32,752 nucleotides of DNA from Indolivaga alginatilytica (GTDB lineage: Bacteria; Bacteroidota; Bacteroidia; Bacteroidales; Dysgonomonadaceae). The stretch's first letter is position 1. The number at the start of each line of letters is the position of its first letter. Of the stretch, positions 22,371-29,420 are shown piece after piece. Below the pieces are notes generated by a model. That model ran no database searches. It was given only the letters and a program-made list of their open reading frames with translations, and was not told where the DNA came from. The stretch covers positions 1 to 32,752 of the forward strand of contig NZ_QICL01000025.1 in assembly GCF_003201355.1 (NCBI RefSeq), read 5' to 3'. The position numbers were made by a program, and so were the translations under genes.

Positions 22371-22685
22371 TTATATCTCAATCCAACTGATAATTATATG
22401 CAATTCTTTTGCATTAAACCAAATATTAGGAAAGTTATCCCATGATTTAATATTCAATTTTACATCAATATCCAGATGTTTCATTTTAAATAATCTTATT
22501 GCAGCATAATATTGACTTATCATGTGATGAGAGAAACTTGATACAGTCCATTCTGGTTCGTAATCTCCTTTCTCTGCACATCTCTTTACTTGCTTTCGGA
22601 TAGCTTTGTACTTCGACAATACATCTTTTCTCCACTTGCTTCTATTATACTCTTTTGCTTTTGTATTTAATTGTAGGATGTTCAT
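22371..22685 (-). CDS. Small basic hypothetical protein
   Basis: A 104-residue protein, strongly basic at its N-terminal third (KAKEYNRSKWRKDVLSKYKA; AIRKQVKRCAEKGD) and without membrane segments. It is the last gene before the terminator at 22322-22355. A 166-base spacer with a perfect 11-bp inverted repeat precedes it. The charge suggests nucleic-acid binding, but no family is recognised. Confidence 0.55.
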   Translation of the reverse strand: MNILQLNTKAKEYNRSKWRKDVLSKYKAIRKQVKRCAEKGDYEPEWTVSSFSHHMISQYYAAIRLFKMKHLDIDVKLNIKSWDNFPNIWFNAKELHIIISWIEI

Positions 22686-22701
22686 GGTATTTTTTATTTA
22701 A

Positions 22702-22750
22702 TCGGCGAAATAGATTGTGAATTTTACATTACGCCTCTTTATTTCGCCGA
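22702..22750. repeat. Perfect 11-bp inverted repeat upstream of the small basic gene
   Basis: TCGGCGAAATA (22702-22712) and TATTTCGCCGA (22740-22750) pair perfectly with a 27-base loop. The gene downstream on the minus strand starts at 22685. Part of the left arm matches leader-like sequences at 23256-23262 and 25823-25833. It may be an RNA leader fold. The rest of the 22686-22851 spacer holds only a weak GTGAG/CTCAC hairpin (22788-22802). Confidence 0.5.
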
Positions 22751-22851
22751 ATTATATCATTTTATTACATTTGTTTGTATCCATACGGTGAGAGACCCTC
22801 ACTTTGTCTTAAAAATCGGTTGTTTTATCGACAAAATGAAAGCAATAATTC

Positions 22852-23241
22852 CTATTGAGTTTTCTCCATTGTTTTGACTTTTGTTTTTAACTTTTGTATT
22901 AACTCATCTAATTCGAAGTCTGTCCAGTGTTTTATGACATTCTTTTTCTTATCCAGATACTCAACATGAGCAATACCGAATTTCTCAGTTAATGCTTCAC
23001 GGTATTTAGCTTCATTTCCATCTTTATACTCATTACATTCTTTGCATTGAGGAAAACAATTCATAATACTAAATCGCAAAGTCATATTTCCACGTGGTAT
23101 AAAATGACCGTTCTGCATTTCGCTGATTCTGTAAGCCTTTCCACATGTAAAACAACTTACATATCCATCCTTGGAATAAAACAACCTTATGAACCGGGAG
23201 AGTATATTATCTGCTTCTTTTACTTTATTGGGTGATGGCAT
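22852..23241 (-). CDS. NinG/Rap-like recombination nuclease
   Basis: A 129-residue protein with the NinG arrangement: CFTCG (C30, C33), MQNGHFIPRGNMTLRF (H46), CFPQCKECNEYKDGNEAKYR (C66, C69), and a helical C-terminus. Lambda NinG (Rap) is a structure-specific endonuclease acting on recombination intermediates such as Holliday junctions and D-loops. The four Cys residues would bind zinc beside the HNH-like active site. It is shorter than lambda Rap, mainly at the N-terminus. Confidence 0.8.
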   Translation of the reverse strand: MPSPNKVKEADNILSRFIRLFYSKDGYVSCFTCGKAYRISEMQNGHFIPRGNMTLRFSIMNCFPQCKECNEYKDGNEAKYREALTEKFGIAHVEYLDKKKNVIKHWTDFELDELIQKLKTKVKTMEKTQ

Positions 23242-23254
23242 CTTTTCTTTCTTT

Positions 23255-23581
23255 TTAATCGGTGAAATTCATTGTTGATTTTTCAGCTTTATTTTCTTCA
23301 AAAACAATTTCCATTCCTAAACCCCGGGCTATATCTAACTCCATACACGCCCCCATGGATTTATGCCATCCTTGAAGTAGATAGATGGCTTCACAATCAA
23401 GCAAAAGCTTTAAATCTGCTCTCATGTGTTCGTTCCAGGTAGATTCTTTTGGCAATCCGTTATTGAGAGGATTGATAGTTTCCCATTCGTTCAATCTCAA
23501 TACTCTTTCAGCTTCATTGAAAGCCTTTTGAACTTCTTCAAATGGAAGACCTGATATAGGCCCTGATATGTATATTCTCAT
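23255..23581 (-). CDS. DUF4406 protein (nucleoside deoxyribosyltransferase-like)
   Basis: A 108-residue protein starting MRIYISGPISGLPFEEVQKA, with the YISGPISG opening of the DUF4406 family and a later HMRADLKLLLDCEAIYLLQG and MGACMELDIARGLGM. The fold is that of nucleoside 2-deoxyribosyltransferases, suggesting a role with nucleotides. Phages often carry this family in their replication blocks. Its exact reaction is unknown. It is 13 bases from the NinG-like gene. Confidence 0.8.
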   Translation of the reverse strand: MRIYISGPISGLPFEEVQKAFNEAERVLRLNEWETINPLNNGLPKESTWNEHMRADLKLLLDCEAIYLLQGWHKSMGACMELDIARGLGMEIVFEENKAEKSTMNFTD

Positions 23582-23586
23582 ATTAT

Positions 23587-23844
23587 TTAGTTTATTTGAT
23601 ATTCTTTGGGCAATCTATAATCTTCTTTTAACCAACCTTTAGCATATAAGAAGCCTACAATTAGATAATTTGTGTCTGAGTCATGTTTTACATTTCTAAA
23701 CTCTTCAATAGTATCACCACGTCTGTTTATTATTCTTATTTCGGATGAAGACAGTATAAAACATATACCTTTGTCATTAGCGTATACGCAGCTATCCATC
23801 TTTGAAAAGCCGTCATCTTTAAGTATGTTAATTACTTTTCTCAT
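23587..23844 (-). CDS. Small hypothetical protein
   Basis: An 85-residue soluble protein starting MRKVINILKDDGFSKMDSCV. It alternates short beta-like segments (CFILSSSEIRIINRRGD) and ends KEYQIN. Its ATG overlaps the stop of the zinc-ribbon gene before it (ATGA), and it lies 5 bases before the DUF4406 gene. No motif is recognised. Confidence 0.65.
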   Translation of the reverse strand: MRKVINILKDDGFSKMDSCVYANDKGICFILSSSEIRIINRRGDTIEEFRNVKHDSDTNYLIVGFLYAKGWLKEDYRLPKEYQIN

Positions 23845-23993
23845 TTTGAGATATTTATAATTGTTAATTCATGACACAAGCAGTATGGGCAATAATAACC
23901 TGCAACAGTTATAAGCATTTCCCCTGCATCTGCATCTTTTATCCTGGTGTATTCCATATATTCATTACAGATAGGACATTCTTTTTCGTTCAT
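23841..23993 (-). CDS. 50-residue zinc-ribbon protein
   Basis: A short frame of 50 codons from ATG at 23993, overlapping the next start by ATGA. The sequence begins MNEKECPICNEYMEYTRIKD and contains a second CxxC in YYCPYCLCHEL, so CPIC and CPYC could form a zinc ribbon. The tight packing between neighbours and the paired CxxC motifs support it as a real gene. Small zinc-ribbon proteins are common in phage replication blocks, with roles mostly unknown. Confidence 0.75.
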   Translation of the reverse strand: MNEKECPICNEYMEYTRIKDADAGEMLITVAGYYCPYCLCHELTIINISK

Positions 23994-24010
23994 AATATTT
24001 AGTTTTGTTT

Positions 24011-24880
24011 TTAATAACTAATTGCAAATGGTTCACATGATTCTTCACAGCCATATGTTAGATCTAAATCATCCCATAAATCTTCTTGCTTAAATTTTAC
24101 TGTATCTCTCGAATCGTCTTTTGCTTTTTTAAATGGGGTTTTGGATTGCTTCAATAGCTCCATTATTGAGCGATTTTTGCGATAGAAATAGTATTGACCT
24201 TTGCCGTACTTTTGCTGCATTTCATCCCACCAATTAGCACTATCAGGATGTTCTAGTAGAATGGTTAATATTTTACGATCCGACTTTTTATGACACAAAT
24301 CACAATTACCCTCATACCCTTTTAGTTCTAATCTAAAGTTCTGCATTAACCAGAATATATTTACATCTATCTTATCGGATGGTTTCATGTTTAGAGCAAT
24401 GAAAGGATAAACAAACTTTCTCTTTTTATAATTTCTATCTATTCTATCAATCTCATCTTTCCGAATGCCTATTGCTGTGTAGTAACCTTTCCACTTTATA
24501 GATTTTATGTATTTATGGATAGGAACTGTTTTTAGTTCTCTTGTGCAATGAGGAAATGAGCTGTTAGGTATACCATATTTAGCAATGACAGCTTCAAACG
24601 GCTCTCCTTGTCGGGATGCTGTTTCGAAGGTTACAATTTTGAATGTTGTTCCATGTCCATAGCCTTTTTTAGGATCCACAACAGCTTCTACCCAGACAGT
24701 ATTAAAATTCCATAGACTGTCGCACTCGTTTACAAATTGAAGTGTCTCTTCTCTCTCTTTGCCGGTATTGGCAAATACAACTACTATGTCGTATTTCTCT
24801 GAGAGATTGTCAATACACCATTTAGTCATATATGCTGATGTTTGACCGCCCGAAAAACTGACGAGTAGTTTTTGTTTCAT
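24011..24880 (-). CDS. PAPS-reductase-family (PP-loop) protein
   Basis: A 289-residue protein with the PP-loop SFSGGQTSAYM (10-15 core) that binds the AMP moiety. VVVFANTGKEREETLQFVNE and the later PHCTRELKTVPIHKYI (C112) fit the phosphoadenosine-phosphosulfate reductase superfamily. Extra Cys residues in GNCDLCHKKSDRK (C193, C196) and near the C-terminus (GCEESCEP) suggest an iron-sulfur or zinc site. Phage members are not classic sulfate reducers; some take part in sulfur transfer or DNA modification. It adjoins the MazG-like gene with 11 bases between. Function beyond the fold is uncertain. Confidence 0.8.
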   Translation of the reverse strand: MKQKLLVSFSGGQTSAYMTKWCIDNLSEKYDIVVVFANTGKEREETLQFVNECDSLWNFNTVWVEAVVDPKKGYGHGTTFKIVTFETASRQGEPFEAVIAKYGIPNSSFPHCTRELKTVPIHKYIKSIKWKGYYTAIGIRKDEIDRIDRNYKKRKFVYPFIALNMKPSDKIDVNIFWLMQNFRLELKGYEGNCDLCHKKSDRKILTILLEHPDSANWWDEMQQKYGKGQYYFYRKNRSIMELLKQSKTPFKKAKDDSRDTVKFKQEDLWDDLDLTYGCEESCEPFAISY

Positions 24881-24891
24881 CTTATTTTCTT

Positions 24892-25494
24892 TTAATAAGC
24901 CTTCCCATGTTTATAGGGTCGGCTTTGGTTGTACTTCAATTTTAATTCAACATGAGACCATAGGTCGATAGAGAGAGTGTCGCATAGATATTCTATTGAG
25001 AGTATAGTTAGTTCTACTATTTCATCTGGCGAAAAGTCCATGTCATAATTGCCACTTATGAGCTTTACAACTGCGAATACATGTTCTATAAAGCTTTCAA
25101 ACTTCTCATCAATCGGAGAACAATGCACAAACTCGACAATAGTTGCATCTTCTGTACATAGCTTATAGCCTCTCAACCCTGCTAAATCTAACAACCTTAT
25201 AACTGCATCGGCTAATTCATCTTCGATGGAGTCTTTAATAGCCCATTCAAAAGCGTAGTTAAAACAATCAGGAATAATATTAGATAATTCATTATGCCAT
25301 ACTAATTTTCTATTTTCATATTCTACAAAATTGGCTCTCTTACCTTTTCTATCCGATTCTACTGCTTCGGATAGTTCAGTTATCACTAGCATCAGATAAG
25401 CTTCATTGCTTTGCTCTTTATCGTGGAAGCCTTTTTCTTTATTGGCTTGATACACCTCTTTAGAGAGGGTGTTTAAATCGGGTCTTGGTTTCAT
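24892..25494 (-). CDS. MazG-like NTP pyrophosphohydrolase
   Basis: A 200-residue, helical protein. VITELSEAVESDRKGKRANF (about residues 36-55) and DSIEDELADAVIRLLDLAGL (about 88-107) give the EExxE..D/ExxD pattern of the all-alpha NTP pyrophosphohydrolases, which hydrolyse nucleoside triphosphates or alarmone-like nucleotides. The C-terminus VELKLKYNQSRPYKHGK (KxxYNxxRxxxHGK) is typical of phage MazG-like proteins. It overlaps the preceding gene by 4 bases. Confidence 0.8.
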   Translation of the reverse strand: MKPRPDLNTLSKEVYQANKEKGFHDKEQSNEAYLMLVITELSEAVESDRKGKRANFVEYENRKLVWHNELSNIIPDCFNYAFEWAIKDSIEDELADAVIRLLDLAGLRGYKLCTEDATIVEFVHCSPIDEKFESFIEHVFAVVKLISGNYDMDFSPDEIVELTILSIEYLCDTLSIDLWSHVELKLKYNQSRPYKHGKAY

Positions 25495-25775
25495 AAATAT
25501 GTAGTTAAATCAGATAATTTAATTTTCTCGTCTTTTTTTAATTCAGATATACGGTCTATCATTTCATTGACAGATACACCTCGATCTCCAATCATAAAGG
25601 CAAAGCCATCACCCGAAAAACAATCAACGCAAATATCGCCCTGCTCTATTTCCATATCGTTATAAACATGAGGTTTTATTAATAAAAACAGATCATCTTT
25701 TATGGATTGGAATTGATTGTATATCACAGATGCTTCTTGCTGACTTTTCTGTATCTTTTTAGCATCTAGTTTCAT
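25491..25775 (-). CDS. Small hypothetical protein
   Basis: A 94-residue soluble protein starting MKLDAKKIQKSQQEASVIYN, followed by QGDICVDCFSGDGFAFMIGD (about residues 44-63). It has no recognised family. Its ATG overlaps a possible 21-codon upstream frame (ATGA), and its stop overlaps the MazG-like gene. Confidence 0.6.
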   Translation of the reverse strand: MKLDAKKIQKSQQEASVIYNQFQSIKDDLFLLIKPHVYNDMEIEQGDICVDCFSGDGFAFMIGDRGVSVNEMIDRISELKKDEKIKLSDLTTYL

Positions 25776-25837
25776 ATTCCTAGTGCTTTAAAATGTTTCT
25801 TTTCCATATTGTTCTTTCTTTTGAATCGGCGAAACAT
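25772..25837 (-). CDS. Possible leader peptide
   Basis: A 21-codon frame, MFRRFKRKNNMEKKHFKALG plus Ile, ends in a TGA overlapping the next ATG (ATGA). It is very basic. The first codons coincide with the CGCCGATT leader-like repeat also seen near 22700 and 23258, so the frame may be incidental. It could couple translation of the next gene. Confidence 0.3.
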   Translation of the reverse strand: MFRRFKRKNNMEKKHFKALGI

Positions 25838-25881
25838 ATTGTGTGTTTACCTCTTCTTGATGTTTAATTGGTTTTATTTTA

Positions 25882-26514
25882 CTATTTGCGAAAACTTTTC
25901 CCGTTCATATTGATAATATTGAACATTTCCTTCACCCGATCTGAGATATAAGGCCCATAAAGATCTAAATCTCCAATGCTGTCAGGATCTAAGTTTGTGG
26001 TTACATGTGTTCTTGCAAGTCTATAATTCTCATATCTGGTTTGAAATATATATTGCATCACATTCATTTCAGTACCGTAACTTTTTACAGGAATAGGCTC
26101 TCTTCCAAGTTCATCAAATCCGATCTCAATTTTATTTAGATATGGATCTAAACCTTGAGAACCTTCTTTTGCCGATTTACCATAATCATTTGCAACTTTT
26201 GTACAGTTGTATATTTTAAAACCTCCTGAGTATGGTTCGTTATGATAACTTTTTATCATTGGCATTGGATATTGACGTTTCATATAGGTTGAAACAATGT
26301 TAAGTAGAGTTGACTTTCCAGTTCCAATTGACCCCCATAACCAAAGACCTTTCATTGAATTGTATTTTCCATCCATAAAATTGCAATACTTGAAAATATC
26401 ATTCAACAAATCACGATTTTTCTCATTTACAACATAATCAGGACAAATATCAAATACTGTTTTCTTAAAGAGTTTAACTCTCAACTCCACAGAATCGGCT
26501 TCCTTTGTCGCCAT
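25882..26514 (-). CDS. DnaC/IstB-like replicative helicase loader
   Basis: A 210-residue AAA+ ATPase. Walker A GSIGTGKST (61-69), Walker B IEIGFDELGRE (about 129-139), sensor 1 THVTTNLDPDS (169-179) and an arginine finger in YISDRVKEMF (R193) are all present. The product would load the host or phage DnaB-type helicase at the origin. It overlaps the initiator gene by 41 bases, an initiator-loader pair as in lambda O and P. The short N-terminal region (about 25 residues before VNEKNRDLLND) is reduced compared with host DnaC. Confidence 0.85.
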   Translation of the reverse strand: MATKEADSVELRVKLFKKTVFDICPDYVVNEKNRDLLNDIFKYCNFMDGKYNSMKGLWLWGSIGTGKSTLLNIVSTYMKRQYPMPMIKSYHNEPYSGGFKIYNCTKVANDYGKSAKEGSQGLDPYLNKIEIGFDELGREPIPVKSYGTEMNVMQYIFQTRYENYRLARTHVTTNLDPDSIGDLDLYGPYISDRVKEMFNIINMNGKSFRK

Positions 26515-27196
26515 CGTTACCTCCTTTCTCTATTTTACCTAGTTCCGTTTCCCATCGCCTTTGATTAATCCAAGTTTGGAGATTAGGATAGTCCGGTACA
26601 AATTGATTTAAAGCTTTTTTCTGATCGCGCCAGTCGATCATGTTTTCCAGAGCTGGCAGAAGAAATGATAAAACTTCTTTATAATCCTTATGCTTCTTTT
26701 TTAAATTCTCAAATTCAGTATCAAGACCTCTTTTTGTCCCCGGATATAATTTTCTAAAATTGTCAAATTCTATCTTTATATCTTCTTCTTTAGTTTCGTT
26801 TATGTTTAGTTTATATAGTAGTCGGTTTTGTGTATCCTTTTGCGTCCGCACTTGTGTCGGGTTTGCGTCCGCACTTGTGTCCGCACTTGTGTCCGCTATT
26901 GCGTCCGTATTATGGACGCTAAAGGGTATTATATTATAAACTGCTGATAAATTACCACCTCTGGACTTCCATGTTATGCGACCTTTCTGAGCTAATACAT
27001 TACGAGCTTCACATAGTTCTGAACGTTTAAATCCTGTTTTGAATTCTAACGTGGATATAGCTACCTCAAATGATTGTGTCCAATTGGTTTTATTGTTTAT
27101 GTGCATAAGTGCATTCCATAAGGCAATTACCGATTTTGACACAGGGTTTGTTTCGAGCCAATCGTAAAAACTATTTATCTCTCTGATATAATTCAT
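26474..27196 (-). CDS. Replication initiator-like protein (winged-helix N-domain)
   Basis: A 240-residue protein. Residues about 1-95 form a DNA-binding winged-helix-like domain (WLETNPVSKSVIALWNALMH; LEFKTGFKRSELCEARNVLA; ITWKSRGGNLSAVYN). A linker of Ala-Asp-Thr-Ser repeats (ADTSADTSADANPTQVRTQK, about 103-122) follows. The C-terminal part has ENMIDWRDQKKALNQFVPDY and LQTWINQRRWETELG, the pattern of phage DnaD/RepO-like proteins. The linker is encoded by 14-base direct repeats at 26845-26905, so the gene may hold its own origin, as in lambda O. It overlaps the helicase loader gene. Confidence 0.8.
   Translation of the reverse strand: MNYIREINSFYDWLETNPVSKSVIALWNALMHINNKTNWTQSFEVAISTLEFKTGFKRSELCEARNVLAQKGRITWKSRGGNLSAVYNIIPFSVHNTDAIADTSADTSADANPTQVRTQKDTQNRLLYKLNINETKEEDIKIEFDNFRKLYPGTKRGLDTEFENLKKKHKDYKEVLSFLLPALENMIDWRDQKKALNQFVPDYPNLQTWINQRRWETELGKIEKGGNDGDKGSRFCGVES
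26845..26940. other. Candidate replication origin: iteron-like repeats plus AT-rich tract
   Basis: TCCGCACTTGTGTC occurs exactly at 26845-26858, 26868-26881 and 26880-26893, with a fourth degenerate copy (TCCGCTATTGCGTC) at 26892-26905; the last three are 12 bases apart. An AT-rich stretch, GTATTATATTATAAA (26926-26940), adjoins. All lie in the linker codons of the initiator gene. The arrangement matches lambda ori inside gene O, but codon repetition in a low-complexity linker could also produce it. Confidence 0.55.
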
Positions 27197-27274
27197 GTTA
27201 TAAGAATAAATTACTTAATTCATCGAATTTTTTGCTAGTTAGAAAATGAAGTTTTAGTTGGAAATATTTATATT

Positions 27275-29233
27275 TCATACTGCCATTTCAAGTTTAATTA
27301 ACTTTTTAGCATTTGCTTCACATATTACACGAGCCATGTTAACCTCAACTGCATTTCCTATGTATTTCTTTTGTTCGGCCTGAGTACCGATCAAAACATA
27401 ATCTTTCGGAAATCCCATAATCATCTTTAACTCAGGAATACGAAGCATTCTCATTTTAATATCAAGAATACCATACAATGCCATAAACTCTTTTATTTTT
27501 TTCATTTTGAGAGTATCATCTTCATAAATCTCGTAAATAATAGAATTATCTATTATCTTAATAAATGAGGGTATATGATGGGCATCATTAGTAGCTTCAA
27601 TAAGATAGGGGGGCATCTTATCCATTCTGGCGATAAGAGTAAAGCATGGCATATTTACATTGCCTCCTTTACTCTTAAATTGCGGATTCATCAAATAGTG
27701 CCATTTTCTATTTGCCGTTATTACGGGCGATGGTTCATTAACACTACTGCCTACATTTTTGAAATTTGTATTCATAAGCCAATTATCACATTGTACCAAC
27801 TTATGTTTTGGGTTAGTAGTTAATGTTGTAGCTGGCTTATCGATACTTGAAGGTGTTCCGTTTCCATATTGCAGATCAATAAAATACTGAGGGCTGACAA
27901 GTGAAAACCTATCCTTTGTCAGTACTGTAGGACATGGAGAGTTTAAGTCTTTCGGCTCATCTTTATAGTTATAAGAACATAGGAATTTAGGATTTACGAA
28001 AGCTAATCTATCTTTTGTAGTTACTACTGGTGATGGACTATTCAACGAATGATTATGTCCATTTCCATAGTATGCAGAAAGGAAAGATGTAGATATTAAT
28101 GATTGGGAATCTTTAGTTCTCAAGGTCGCTGCAGGATCATCTACACCCGATACCATTTGATTAGGGTTACCAGAATAATACTTTGTGATGAAATTAGCTT
28201 TTACCAAAGAGTGATGATCTATTGCGGTTATCGTATGTGCAGGACCATCTACGCTTATGTTTTTACTGTCTGGATGTCCGCTAAAGTGTTTAGACAGAAA
28301 GTTTACATTACAAATCTGAAGTCTCCCTTGTGTACTTATGGTTGGACATGGTTCCTCAATTCCAGGAGCATTGTATTTACCAGTTCTACCCATTGAATTG
28401 TATTTCAATAGAAATTTATCTTTTCCACCTGCTACAAACTTTATTAATCCCGAATATATACGATCTAAAGTAGCTTCTACAAGTGGTTTTTTACGACCAA
28501 ATATGCTTTCTCCCTCATCCGTAAAGTCAAGGCAATCCTTAACAGGTTTCCACTTCGATAAACTACTGAATAAATCCTTTGCTCCTGATTTGCTATGAGT
28601 TTGTTTCGGCCATGCTATGGGTAGATTATTTTTAGCAAATATTCCAAAGAAACGCTTCCTACTTGTGTATGCTCCGAAATCAGCAGCATTAAGAATACGA
28701 TAATCAAAATCATATCCGTATTTCTTTACATCATTTATCCATCTACGATAATGCTTGCCATTTGTAGATGAGATAGGTTTACCTTTTTCATCCAAGTCGC
28801 CCCACGACATAAATTCTTCTACATTCTCAATCTGTATGTAATCAGGTTTCAGAGCATCAATGTATCGGAACAGGTGTTCTGCAAGTGTACGGCTATCAGC
28901 GTCTCGTGCCATGCCTCCTTTCGCTTTACTGAAATTGGTACATTCGAGAGAAGCCCAAAGAACAATCTTTGCATTAGAATATTTAATTCTATTCAATCTG
29001 ATACATTCGCACAACATTGTCAAATCAAGAATTCTTATGTCCTCTGTAAAATGCAAGGATTCCGGATGATTCTCAGCATGAGAAGCAATAGCATTTGAAT
29101 CGTGATTAACACAAGCTATTACTTTAGCACATTTATCATTATTAATTCTTGCGTCTTCTACACCTGTGGATGTACCTCCTGCACCACAAAAAAGATCAAT
29201 ATATAGAAATTGAATATCTGCATCTATTTTCAT
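27275..29233 (-). CDS. C5-cytosine DNA methyltransferase with expanded repeat region
   Basis: A 652-residue protein. Motif I DLFCGAGG (13-20), the ENV motif at 136-138 and the motif-VIII-like SRKRFFGIF (191-199) identify the C5 family. The catalytic Cys is C98 in ASLECTNFSKAKGG, where the usual Pro before Cys is Glu. Residues about 274-545 hold eight units of about 28-38 residues with the pattern F(L/I)xxYxxxxxxxSxxxPxPTxxTxDRxxLV. This PxPTxT element normally occurs once, before motif IX. Motifs IX-X (PELKMIMGFPKDY; KKYIGNAVEVNMAR) close the protein. It may protect phage DNA against host restriction. The altered motif IV leaves activity unproven. Confidence 0.85.
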   Translation of the reverse strand: MKIDADIQFLYIDLFCGAGGTSTGVEDARINNDKCAKVIACVNHDSNAIASHAENHPESLHFTEDIRILDLTMLCECIRLNRIKYSNAKIVLWASLECTNFSKAKGGMARDADSRTLAEHLFRYIDALKPDYIQIENVEEFMSWGDLDEKGKPISSTNGKHYRRWINDVKKYGYDFDYRILNAADFGAYTSRKRFFGIFAKNNLPIAWPKQTHSKSGAKDLFSSLSKWKPVKDCLDFTDEGESIFGRKKPLVEATLDRIYSGLIKFVAGGKDKFLLKYNSMGRTGKYNAPGIEEPCPTISTQGRLQICNVNFLSKHFSGHPDSKNISVDGPAHTITAIDHHSLVKANFITKYYSGNPNQMVSGVDDPAATLRTKDSQSLISTSFLSAYYGNGHNHSLNSPSPVVTTKDRLAFVNPKFLCSYNYKDEPKDLNSPCPTVLTKDRFSLVSPQYFIDLQYGNGTPSSIDKPATTLTTNPKHKLVQCDNWLMNTNFKNVGSSVNEPSPVITANRKWHYLMNPQFKSKGGNVNMPCFTLIARMDKMPPYLIEATNDAHHIPSFIKIIDNSIIYEIYEDDTLKMKKIKEFMALYGILDIKMRMLRIPELKMIMGFPKDYVLIGTQAEQKKYIGNAVEVNMARVICEANAKKLIKLEMAV

Positions 29234-29246
29234 TATTCATTTTGTT

Positions 29247-29420
29247 TTAGATTTTACTCTTATTGTATTTGATGTAATCCGGAACGAAATATTCACACTT
29301 ACGAATTCCGGTAGAGGAATATAAGCCACTTCTGGTATTCAATGGAGCATCGCTTCTGCTCCTAGTTTGCAATATTTACAGTTCGGTTTAAGTTCCACAG
29401 GCTTCAAATTCCATTAAATC
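29247..29420 (-). pseudogene. Possible frame-disrupted small CxxC gene
   Basis: The spacer between the two methyltransferase genes holds two protein-like fragments in different frames. One reads LKPNCKYCKLGAEAMLH then stop (ending near 29340). The other continues with LNTRSGLYSSTGIRKCEYF and ends at 29247. Joined, they would give a small protein with CxxC and a later Cys. The shift lies near 29335-29345. It could be a decayed gene, a frameshift in the read, or chance. Confidence 0.25.

Noticed and set aside
22788-22802. Terminator after the NinG-like gene
   Set aside because: Only a 5-bp GTGAG/CTCAC stem and no T-tract.
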